Positions 25,383 through 32,930 of a stretch of DNA of 56,320 bases are shown one piece after another (the stretch's first letter is position 1; each line of letters opens with the position of its first letter). Position numbers and translations under genes: made by a program. The stretch is from an uncultured Chitinophagaceae bacterium (GTDB taxonomy: Bacteria; Bacteroidota; Bacteroidia; Chitinophagales; Chitinophagaceae), in assembly GCA_937981995.1 (NCBI GenBank), contig CALJNC010000052.1, positions 1 to 56,320 on the forward strand. The letters run 5' to 3'. Under the pieces are notes generated by a model. It ran no database searches and was not told the DNA's origin. It saw only the letters and a list, made by a program, of their open reading frames with translations.

Positions 25383-26360
25383 TTACCAGGCTAACCATTT
25401 ATACTTATACTGCTTCTCAGGTATTACAATTCGTTCTGATATTTTTTCGAGTCGATCTGGTAGGCCCATTAAAAAGTCTCGAGCTTTTTCTGCTTGACCG
25501 GTAAGGTCGCTCATTTTATCAATGGCCCACTCGGAGTTTAAGTGTCTAAATATATCAATATAATCTTGCGATGTGTATACCATTTGGCGTTGTGCAGCAT
25601 CAGAGAAATGTTTAAAGACATCTCCTATTTGTCCGCCGGTTTCGCGCATGAAGTGCGCAGGCATTACAATTTTTTTGCGCATCATATCCTCAAAGGCTAG
25701 CATCATTTCACTAGGGTCTACTTCAAAAATCTTTTTTACAAAATGTTGGTAAGCTTTAGCATGTCGTGCTTCGTCAGCAGCGATCACCCCATTAATTTTT
25801 GCTAAGTGTGCATTGCCTGATTTTTTTACCAATCCTGCTACGCGTCTGTGTGAAATGTTAGTAGCTAATTCCTGAAAACTTGTATATACAAAATTTCTGT
25901 ATGGATCATAACCTGTACCTATATCAAAACCATCGGCTATTAAGTGTTGGGTAGATGTTTCGAACTCGCGCATGTTTACGCGTCCGCTTAGGTATAAATA
26001 TTTATTCAACAAATCACCATGACGATTTTCTTCCGCTGTCCACGATCGTATCCATTGACTCCAACCATTATTGCTTTCTTGATCTATACCTTCTACGCTA
26101 GTTAACCATGATTCGTAGGACGGTAAGGCTTCTTCGGTAATAGTATCTCCTATTAATACAGCAAATACATCATAGTCTAACTCTTTAGCCAAAGCTTGAA
26201 TTTCTTCTACTTCATCATAAAAAGTTTCGCTACTTGAATCTGGTAATAAATCAGCTGGTTGCCAGTTTTCTTCAATTGGTTTTAAGTAAGTAGCCATGAA
26301 ATCAGTCATGGATTTCTCCAGCTGAGCCATTACTTCAAGACGTATGTTAGAAAGTTTCAA
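25383..26360 (-). CDS. Acyl-[acyl-carrier-protein] desaturase (soluble diiron)
   Basis: This soluble enzyme introduces a double bond into acyl-ACP and helps set membrane fluidity. The diiron site is visible as EENRHG (about residues 110-115) and DEARH (196-200), with further ligands in ITEEALP and SFQELATNIS. Length 325 is typical of the plant-type family found in many Bacteroidota. The start is probably the TTG at 26360: the residues it adds (MKLSNIRLEVMAQLEKS) resemble the usual N-terminus, and no upstream ATG exists before a stop. An ATG at 26330 is the alternative. Confidence 0.9.
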   Translation of the reverse strand: MKLSNIRLEVMAQLEKSMTDFMATYLKPIEENWQPADLLPDSSSETFYDEVEEIQALAKELDYDVFAVLIGDTITEEALPSYESWLTSVEGIDQESNNGWSQWIRSWTAEENRHGDLLNKYLYLSGRVNMREFETSTQHLIADGFDIGTGYDPYRNFVYTSFQELATNISHRRVAGLVKKSGNAHLAKINGVIAADEARHAKAYQHFVKKIFEVDPSEMMLAFEDMMRKKIVMPAHFMRETGGQIGDVFKHFSDAAQRQMVYTSQDYIDIFRHLNSEWAIDKMSDLTGQAEKARDFLMGLPDRLEKISERIVIPEKQYKYKWLAW

Positions 26361-26433
26361 GCCGTGAAAATACGATAAGATTTTGGTATACTAGAACTTG
26401 TAGACATTCTTAAATATTGATTGTTGGCACGAA

Positions 26434-28197
26434 CTATTTTATTTTCATAACTTTTTCAGCCGTTCCATCAGAATACATATATATCTGCAACTCGTTTTCT
26501 CGTACTTCTGTTTCCCTTCCTAGTATATCTACAATTTTTACTAATTTTTTGGGTTGTGCATTATAATTGCGAATACTTAATGGTGATTGATTATATATGT
26601 AGTATTCATATTCTGCCCGTTCGGGCGAAAGTTGCATTGTATTGGAGTTAGTGGCTTTGATATAGAATGCTACATCTTTTCCATTTCCTACATAAGGAAT
26701 GCTGGCAGTATAGGTACCATCATTGCCAGTTGCATCGCCATTTGTACCATCATCATACATTACAAATTCTTTAAACTTTGAGGCTTCTTTGTTTTGTGTA
26801 GCCATTATATAAACATCGTTTTCATTAATCACTTCTGCGCTAATATAGTTACCATTAATTTTTACATTGTTTATACTTGGAGGCGCCTGTGCAATTTCTG
26901 GTTGAGTGGATAAATAAGTAGCACGAGCTTGAACGGCTTCGGTTATGCCACCGTAGCCCCAACCAAAAATTGGAAAAATAATCCACTCAATATATGGTGA
27001 GCTAGTAGCACTCGAGAATTTTGTCATATCAAATTGCTTGAAAGTATCAAGACTAGCAGGACCATTAGCCAATGCGTGAATTTTGTTTATATTATTTCTT
27101 ATTACGTTGGTGTCGGTGGACTCTTTTAGAATCGTTCTTATATGAGCCGTATATTGATTTCTCCAGTGGGGACTGCTCATTATTTTATCTACTAAGGGCG
27201 TACCATTGGGTATATTGTATGGGTCTCTTTCGTAATGATTGTTTCGTATATTATTAAATCCTAAACCTAGTAGTGCACCTATGTAGCTTTCGCTTAAATC
27301 CCATGGAATCATTTGAAACTGACCATCCTTACGTTTATATAAATAGTAGTTATGAAGTACATCCATATTATAAGCATCTACATTGAGCAATACATGGTTT
27401 ATAGCAAACGCCCACAGCACGCGATCAACATTAAGTACACTATCAATATGATCAAAGTGATTATTTAGTGTATCAATCAAATCAACCATATGTCCCCAAC
27501 CCTTATCAGATTTTAAAGTATAATCGTCGTAATAATCTGTTGAGTCATTTCCTTTCCATACAAGGTCTGGCGTACCATTAGCTGTGCTGTTTCCACAAAA
27601 AACTTGTGTAGGATCACACTTAAAAAGAGTCCCGTTTTTTTCATCAAAATGTTTTTCAAGAAATTGTTTATTTATAGATTCTGTATTGACATATAATCCA
27701 AGGTAGTTTCCTTGTACGTTCAATTTCATAAGGTTTACTTCAGGAGTTGGTAAATATTTTCTGTACGTTTTAGCAGCTGTAAATTCTCTTACAAATGTTG
27801 CATCGGTCCATGCGTTGGCAAGTTTTACTTTTTTAAAGCCGCTTAGCTTTTGTCCTGATTTCCAATAGTTCATATCAATATTGTAAGGCACTTTGGGTAT
27901 GCTATCATCATTGGGTAAACAAAAGGTAGAGTTGCCTTTGTAACGAATACCACAGCTATCATATGTAGTACCATTCATTGTAATCGTGGCAGGTATACGA
28001 TAGGAAGGATTATTAAAAAAACTATTTTGAAGTATAGAGTGATAATTCGCATCTTGAAATTGTATGTTTATAGTTTGTAAAGAATCTTTATCGAATAAAC
28101 TGCCGGGTGCTTCATATAAGGTTTGGGGATTGTGAAGTGTTTGCCCCATAGCAAATAGTGGGAAAATACAAAATATGATAAAAGCTATCCGATTCAT
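26434..28197 (-). CDS. CotH-kinase-family surface protein with T9SS-like C-terminus
   Basis: A 587-residue exported protein with signal peptide MNRIAFIIFCIFPLFAMGQ. The CotH kinase domain spans about 60-330: KKVKLANAWTDATFVREF, then VNLMKLNVQGNYLGLYVNTE, then MIPWDLSESYIGALLG, which corresponds to the kinase metal-binding region. Residues of about 440-540 form a choice-of-anchor-X-like sandwich (YDDGTNGDATGNDGTYTAS). The last 40 residues (KKLVKIVDILGRETEV, ending SDGTAEKVMKIK) are a T9SS type A sorting domain, so the protein should reach the cell surface. Related CotH proteins phosphorylate secreted proteins; its target is unknown. The TATCTTTA box ends 5 nt before the ATG. Confidence 0.87.
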   Translation of the reverse strand: MNRIAFIIFCIFPLFAMGQTLHNPQTLYEAPGSLFDKDSLQTINIQFQDANYHSILQNSFFNNPSYRIPATITMNGTTYDSCGIRYKGNSTFCLPNDDSIPKVPYNIDMNYWKSGQKLSGFKKVKLANAWTDATFVREFTAAKTYRKYLPTPEVNLMKLNVQGNYLGLYVNTESINKQFLEKHFDEKNGTLFKCDPTQVFCGNSTANGTPDLVWKGNDSTDYYDDYTLKSDKGWGHMVDLIDTLNNHFDHIDSVLNVDRVLWAFAINHVLLNVDAYNMDVLHNYYLYKRKDGQFQMIPWDLSESYIGALLGLGFNNIRNNHYERDPYNIPNGTPLVDKIMSSPHWRNQYTAHIRTILKESTDTNVIRNNINKIHALANGPASLDTFKQFDMTKFSSATSSPYIEWIIFPIFGWGYGGITEAVQARATYLSTQPEIAQAPPSINNVKINGNYISAEVINENDVYIMATQNKEASKFKEFVMYDDGTNGDATGNDGTYTASIPYVGNGKDVAFYIKATNSNTMQLSPERAEYEYYIYNQSPLSIRNYNAQPKKLVKIVDILGRETEVRENELQIYMYSDGTAEKVMKIK

Positions 28198-28202
28198 GAG
28201 TT

Positions 28203-28210
28203 TAAAGATA
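28203..28210 (-). promoter_or_regulatory. -7-like box TATCTTTA of the CotH-kinase gene
   Basis: Seven of eight bases match TAnnTTTG on the minus strand, ending 5 nt before the ATG at 28197. Confidence 0.4.
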
Positions 28211-28237
28211 CGGAAATTACTACACTGTAGGTATAAA

Positions 28238-28268
28238 TTAAAAAAGCCAACCTAATTGGTTGGCTTTT
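28238..28268 (-). terminator. Terminator of the DPP III gene
   Basis: Perfect 11-bp stem (AAAAGCCAACC/GGTTGGCTTTT) with a 5-nt loop, followed on the minus strand by more Ts. It lies 17 bp after the stop of the peptidase gene. Confidence 0.85.
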
Positions 28269-28285
28269 AATTTTTTGCTTTGGTT

Positions 28286-30325
28286 CTAATTCATAACAGG
28301 TAAGAAAGAGTATTTTTTACCGTATTCTAACATTTGCTCAAAGAATGATTTTGGGTATTCAACTTTTACGCTTTTTACTTTATCATCACTCATCTTAGCT
28401 ACTAAGCGTGGTTGTATGAATCCACTGTATGGTTTAGAATTTAATTTTTTGTAACGCTCCAACACCTCTTTGTGTAATACCTGATTAACTTTTACACCAT
28501 AGTTTTCTACAAGTGCTTTACCTGCTGCATAATCTCCTTCAGATTTAATACGTTGAATTTCTCTTAGCAATTCGCCAAATAGTGTACGTAATTTATTGTA
28601 GTCATTAATTTTTATATACGTTTTACCTTCTTCTTTGTACCATTCAATCACGTTATCTGCTTTACCTTTTTCGTATACCCAAGCAGCATTTAACTGACGG
28701 TTACGCATGTGAGCTTCTTCAATATTGTCACCTAGTTTAAGGCGTACTAATTGTGTCATCATACCATTACGTATATAGGAGTCAAACTCAGCTTTACCCA
28801 CTTCAATACTTGGCATAACGCCTATGTCTACTAGCTTTTGATCAGTAATGTAATATAAAGCTACAAGGTCTGCACGAGCTTCTTCAAGGCAACTAGCATA
28901 TGTTTTTAATGTTTTATCTGGTGTTTCAACGCCTTCGTTTATTTGTCCGCTGGCATGTCCTATACACTCGTGCATATCAGTATGTAACTTACTACCTAGT
29001 GCTCCATATTTTTCTTCACGCTCTCTAATTTCTTTTCTGTTTTCAAACTCAGCACCAAAACCACTTTTCTTTTTGATGTTGTCATAAGCATCTACAATGT
29101 TACCCAGGTTAACAGATTTACTACCGTGGTTTTTACGAATCCAATCAGCATTAGGAAGGTTAATCCCTATAGGCGTACTAGGTGCAGCATCGCCACTTTC
29201 TACTACAGCGTTTATTACTTTAGCATTTATCCCTTTTACGTTTTTCTTTTTGTGCGCTTCTATTAGTGGAGAGTTATCTTCAAACCATTGTGCATTATCT
29301 GATATAGTTGCAATACGTTTTGATGTTTCTACATCTTTTACATTCACTACACTTTCAAAACTTCCTTTTCTGCCCACGGCATCAAGATATACTTCTATAA
29401 AACCATTTATAAAATCAATAGAACTTTCGGTATCTTCTACCCAAGCAATACTATAGTCGTCAAAGTCTTTTAAGTCGCCGCTTTTATAATATTTAACTAA
29501 TAGGTCAATATGCTTTTTTTGTTTTTCGTTTTCGGCTACGGTGCTAGCTTTCTCTAACCAGTAAATAATTTTATCAATTGCCGCACCATACATACCGCCA
29601 CTTTTCCAAACTTTTTCTATTACTTGACCATTCTCGTCTTTCATTAGTTTGGTATTTAAGCCCCAGCTTGGTTGATTGCCTGTACTAGGAAATTTAGCAT
29701 AAAATGCATCTGCTTCTTTTTGAGTAACTCCTTCATAAAAATTGTTGGAACTCTCAGCTACATTGTCTGCTTTGGAATCTTGGTTAACACATTTAGGTTC
29801 AAAATTTATATCAAACATAATTGGCTCCATACGCGCTAGGAAGTTACCTATGGTTTCTCCTTCATTTAAAGGAAACCCATTAGGGTCACTTTTTTGGGCA
29901 ATGTCTACAAAGTACTCATAGGTACATTCTGGTATAAATTTTTCATTTCCGTAGTGATGGAAATAACCATTACTAAACCAAAAACGTCCGCAGTATTCTT
30001 CAAACTTCTTCCACTCTTCAGATGATTTGTTTCCACTATAGGTACCATATATGTTTTCAATAGCTTTACGTACGGTAAGGCCATACTTACTTTTTTGATC
30101 ATATATAATATCGCGTCCGCTGAGTGCCGCTTCATAGAGATAGTATAATAGTTCGTGTTGCTTATCTGTCAGTTCATCCCAGCCTGGTATGTTGTATCGA
30201 AGTACCTTAATGTCAGCAAACTCTTCGGCCTCTACATCGAATCCAGCCATGGAGCCGCTTTTGTTGCTCGAGTTGCAGCTAAAGATGATAGCAGGAAGTA
30301 TTAGTAATAATAGAAAACGTTTCAT
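28286..30325 (-). CDS. Dipeptidyl-peptidase III (M49) lipoprotein
   Basis: A zinc peptidase of family M49 that removes dipeptides from short peptides. The zinc motif HEXXGH is HECIGH at residues 452-457 (in MHECIGHASGQIN), and the second motif is EEARADLVALYY, with the glutamates at 481-482. Both spacing and sequence fit DPP III from Bacteroidota. It carries a lipobox (MKRFLLLLILPAIIFSC, cysteine at 17), so it is membrane-anchored in the envelope, unlike the cytosolic eukaryotic enzyme. Length 679 is complete. A TATCTTTA box lies 17 nt before the ATG, and a terminator follows. Confidence 0.93.
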   Translation of the reverse strand: MKRFLLLLILPAIIFSCNSSNKSGSMAGFDVEAEEFADIKVLRYNIPGWDELTDKQHELLYYLYEAALSGRDIIYDQKSKYGLTVRKAIENIYGTYSGNKSSEEWKKFEEYCGRFWFSNGYFHHYGNEKFIPECTYEYFVDIAQKSDPNGFPLNEGETIGNFLARMEPIMFDINFEPKCVNQDSKADNVAESSNNFYEGVTQKEADAFYAKFPSTGNQPSWGLNTKLMKDENGQVIEKVWKSGGMYGAAIDKIIYWLEKASTVAENEKQKKHIDLLVKYYKSGDLKDFDDYSIAWVEDTESSIDFINGFIEVYLDAVGRKGSFESVVNVKDVETSKRIATISDNAQWFEDNSPLIEAHKKKNVKGINAKVINAVVESGDAAPSTPIGINLPNADWIRKNHGSKSVNLGNIVDAYDNIKKKSGFGAEFENRKEIREREEKYGALGSKLHTDMHECIGHASGQINEGVETPDKTLKTYASCLEEARADLVALYYITDQKLVDIGVMPSIEVGKAEFDSYIRNGMMTQLVRLKLGDNIEEAHMRNRQLNAAWVYEKGKADNVIEWYKEEGKTYIKINDYNKLRTLFGELLREIQRIKSEGDYAAGKALVENYGVKVNQVLHKEVLERYKKLNSKPYSGFIQPRLVAKMSDDKVKSVKVEYPKSFFEQMLEYGKKYSFLPVMN

Positions 30326-30342
30326 AATAAAAATTTAGTTCG

Positions 30343-30350
30343 TAAAGATA
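30343..30350 (-). promoter_or_regulatory. -7-like box TATCTTTA of the DPP III gene
   Basis: Seven of eight bases match TAnnTTTG on the minus strand; the leader would be about 12 nt. Confidence 0.35.
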
Positions 30351-30405
30351 GGAAAATCTTTGACATAGAAAACTGTTGAAAATGGGTTCAAGGGCTAGAT
30401 TCCTT

Positions 30406-31338
30406 TTATTGAACTACAACTTTTTTAATTACGCGTTGTTGTTTCTCCAAGATGAATTTACAGTAATACACACCAGGTTCTATGCCATTTACTTTGAATG
30501 TATTGATATTTTTCGTGTTGGCGTCAAATGATTTAATGGCTTTACCACTTATATCCACGATTGTTATTTGTTTTATTTTTTCAGAGTAATTTGATTTTAT
30601 ATTAAAACTGTTACTAGTTGGGTTAGGATAAATGGTAAACTGTTTTGAGATGTTATTGTAGTTCACCGTATTGGTAGGATATTGGGTTGTGAAGCAAGTT
30701 GGATTAGTGGACCACACACTGAAACCAACTGACGGACAACGGGATCGGACATATGCGCAATACGTTGTATTTGGTGCTAAACCGCTAAGGGTATAGGGAT
30801 TCGTTACCATGGTATGGGTTGGTATGCCTGTGGGTATAAAGTTTTGAATTCCTACTTCTAGATCCCAAGACAATGAAGGGGGAGTATTATTGTCTATCCA
30901 AGCAATATCTGCAGTGTCGGAAGAAATATTTGAAATGCTGATGTTTGTTGGGGGTTGACATGAAGGAACTGTTAAGGTTGAAAAGCAAGTATCGCTTGTA
31001 ATCCATGGGCTATAGCTATTTGTGCTAGTGCAGTAGCTACGTACGTATACCCGCATGGATGTTGCAGAGGATAAGCCGACCAGATGGTATGGATTAAAAC
31101 TTATGGGGTTTGTAATAGTTGAACTAACTGTTGGTATACCTGAAGGTGTGAGCCCACATAGGCTTACTTCCATATCCCAAAGAGAGTCTGCAGCAGCGTT
31201 GTTGTTTATCCAGGTGTATTCCAATGATGACGCCGTAGCGTTGTTTAATGTCAAGTTGCTTGGTGGTAAGCAGTTTTGTGCATCAGCAAAACACACAGAA
31301 AATAGAATGGCTAAAAGAAGTAGTAAAAAGGTTTTCAT
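30406..31338 (-). CDS. Fibronectin type III / T9SS-sorted secreted protein
   Basis: A 310-residue exported protein: signal peptide MKTFLLLLLAILFSVCFADAQ, two fibronectin type III domains (CLPPSNLTLNNATASSLEYTW and CQPPTNISISNISSDTADIAW as starts, each ending in a YCAYVRSRC-like strand), and a T9SS type A sorting domain opening with FTIYPNPTSNSFNIKS and ending QRVIKKVVVQ. This is the smallest of the fibronectin/T9SS proteins here and resembles single units of the giant proteins at 49677 and 55101. Probably a surface adhesin or matrix component; no enzymatic motif is seen. Confidence 0.88.
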   Translation of the reverse strand: MKTFLLLLLAILFSVCFADAQNCLPPSNLTLNNATASSLEYTWINNNAAADSLWDMEVSLCGLTPSGIPTVSSTITNPISFNPYHLVGLSSATSMRVYVRSYCTSTNSYSPWITSDTCFSTLTVPSCQPPTNISISNISSDTADIAWIDNNTPPSLSWDLEVGIQNFIPTGIPTHTMVTNPYTLSGLAPNTTYCAYVRSRCPSVGFSVWSTNPTCFTTQYPTNTVNYNNISKQFTIYPNPTSNSFNIKSNYSEKIKQITIVDISGKAIKSFDANTKNINTFKVNGIEPGVYYCKFILEKQQRVIKKVVVQ

Positions 31339-31355
31339 AATTAGTGGGGTTTTGC

Positions 31356-31363
31356 TAAAGATA
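31356..31363 (-). promoter_or_regulatory. -7-like box TATCTTTA of the fibronectin/T9SS gene
   Basis: Seven of eight bases match TAnnTTTG on the minus strand, 17 nt before the ATG at 31338. Confidence 0.35.
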
Positions 31364-31491
31364 ATTAATTTTTTGACAACAAAAAATAACGAGATATGCA
31401 GGCATGTTGCAAGATTGATAAGAGTATTCTACCACAATAAATAAACCTTATAAACGCCTTCATCTTTATAAATCTTTTAAGCGTTTTACTT

Positions 31492-31499
31492 TACATTTG
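31492..31499 (+). promoter_or_regulatory. -7 box TACATTTG of the DUF5606 gene
   Basis: Exact TAnnTTTG match ending 7 nt before the ATG at 31507. Confidence 0.5.
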
Positions 31500-31506
31500 T
31501 TTACCT

Positions 31507-32037
31507 ATGAATTTTAGTGATTTAGTTTCTATATCGGGTTTAAGTGGTTTGTATCAATTAATGGGTACCAAATCAGATGGTGCCATTGTAAAAAACTTTG
31601 ATGATGATAAAACGCTTTTTGTATCGGCACGTAAGCATGAGGTAACACCTCTGGATAGCATAGAAGTTTACACACAAACTGATAATGTTCCTCTACGCGA
31701 GGTATTTGCCACTTTCAAGAAAAATGTAGGCGAAGTAGAAAAAGTAGCTGTGCACAAAGAGGGCAATAAAGTAATACAAGAAACCTTTGGTAAGTTGTTT
31801 CCTGATTATGATAAAAGCCGCGTATATGCAAGTGACATGAAAAAAATGCTAAAGTGGTATGGCATACTTAAGAAACTTGACTTGTTGAATTCATTAGAAG
31901 AAAATGATGAGGATAGTAGTAAGAAAACTGCTGCAGCCAAAACTGCAAAAAAGCATGTAGCTAAAAGCAATGCTGCAAAACAGTCTTCTGCTAAAAAGGC
32001 TCCGCCCAAAAGAAGTATGAACTCCAAAAATGGATAA
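31507..32037 (+). CDS. DUF5606 domain protein with lysine/alanine-rich tail
   Basis: A 176-residue cytoplasmic protein. Residues 1-125 fit the DUF5606 family, widespread in Bacteroidota: [20 protein letters not shown] opens the domain, followed by [19 protein letters not shown] and [13 protein letters not shown]. The function of the family is unknown. The last 40 residues are low-complexity, rich in Lys, Ala and Ser ([16 protein letters not shown]), resembling a flexible basic tail that could bind nucleic acid. It stands upstream of gcvH with a 98-bp gap. Confidence 0.82.
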   Translation: MNFSDLVSISGLSGLYQLMGTKSDGAIVKNFDDDKTLFVSARKHEVTPLDSIEVYTQTDNVPLREVFATFKKNVGEVEKVAVHKEGNKVIQETFGKLFPDYDKSRVYASDMKKMLKWYGILKKLDLLNSLEENDEDSSKKTAAAKTAKKHVAKSNAAKQSSAKKAPPKRSMNSKNG

Positions 32038-32105
32038 GGCTTAGTAAGCTTTATTTTGCAATTTTAATCGTAGTTGAGCCTATTGGCAATTCGCAATTCC
32101 CTAGT

Positions 32106-32113
32106 TATATTTA
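32106..32113 (+). promoter_or_regulatory. -7-like box TATATTTA of gcvH
   Basis: Seven of eight bases match TAnnTTTG, 22 nt before the gcvH ATG. Confidence 0.3.
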
Positions 32114-32135
32114 CATCACCAAAAAATTTAGAACA

Positions 32136-32513
32136 ATGAACATACCAGCAGACTTAAAATACACGAAAGAACACGAGTGGATTAAAATAGAAGGAGATAT
32201 AGCCACAGTAGGCGTTACAGACTTTGCACAAGGCGAACTTGGTGACATTGTTTTTATTGATATTGATACATTAGAACAAGACGTAGCTAAAGACGAAGTT
32301 TTTGGTACCATTGAAGCCGTGAAAACGGTAAGTGATTTATTTATGCCATTGAGTGGTAATGTTGCTGAGTTTAATGAGGCCTTAGAAGGCGAACCAGAAA
32401 AAGTAAACAGCGATCCTTATGGTGATGGTTGGATGGTAAAAATTAAAATAAGTGATTTAGCACAAGCAGATGATTTGTTAGATGCTGCAGCTTATGAAGC
32501 ATTAGTTTCTTAG
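32136..32513 (+). CDS. gcvH: Glycine cleavage system H protein
   Basis: The lipoyl carrier of the glycine cleavage system, shuttling the aminomethyl group between P, T and L proteins. The 125-residue protein has the lipoylation site [19 protein letters not shown], with the lysine at 63, inside the all-beta lipoyl domain. It looks complete. The VanZ-family gene begins at the base right after its stop codon, so they share a transcript; mnmG follows 39 bp further on. None of gcvP, gcvT or lpd is in the window. Confidence 0.96.
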   Translation: MNIPADLKYTKEHEWIKIEGDIATVGVTDFAQGELGDIVFIDIDTLEQDVAKDEVFGTIEAVKTVSDLFMPLSGNVAEFNEALEGEPEKVNSDPYGDGWMVKIKISDLAQADDLLDAAAYEALVS

Positions 32514-32891
32514 ATGCTCAAAACTATTTTTTTAAATAAAAAATTGATGATGGTCCTTGCAATAGCTTGGACCATTCTTATTTTTATTGGGTGCTCTTTA
32601 CCTGGTAAAGACTTACCTCCTATTTCTGTTTTTGATCATTTTGATAAAGTGATTCATTTTATTTTTCTATTCGTCTTTTCTATTTTTTGGATGTTGGCCA
32701 TGGGTATAAAATCACTCAAAGGCTATTTATTGATAATATCCGTTTGTTTTGGATATGGTTTTTTTATTGAATGGTATCAGATAAATTTTGTTCCTGGTAG
32801 ATCATGGGATGTCTGGGATGGAATTGCCGATGGTATCGGCGGTATTTTTGGAGTCTTTTTTTTCAAGAAGTTTTTAATGAAGTTTGTTTAG
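32514..32891 (+). CDS. VanZ-family membrane protein
   Basis: A 125-residue protein with four membrane segments and the VanZ-family motifs FDHFDKVIHFIFLFVFSIFW and FFIEWYQINFVPGRSWDVWD (the latter the conserved E-x-x-Q ... R-x-x-x-x-x-D pattern). Founding members influence glycopeptide tolerance, but most VanZ-like proteins, including those beside gcvH in Bacteroidota, have no known function. It abuts the gcvH stop with no gap, so translational coupling is likely. Confidence 0.88.
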   Translation: MLKTIFLNKKLMMVLAIAWTILIFIGCSLPGKDLPPISVFDHFDKVIHFIFLFVFSIFWMLAMGIKSLKGYLLIISVCFGYGFFIEWYQINFVPGRSWDVWDGIADGIGGIFGVFFFKKFLMKFV

Positions 32892-32930
32892 CTTTGCAGT
32901 GCGTTATATGCGCTATAAAGCAATTAACAC

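Noticed and set aside
26420-26440. TTGGCACG near 26425 as a second sigma-54 element
   Set aside because: The -12 half is missing, and both neighbouring genes are on the minus strand, so no gene is positioned to use it.
29097-29456. A 119-codon plus-strand frame inside the DPP III gene
   Set aside because: It is antisense to conserved catalytic-domain sequence and has no recognisable features.
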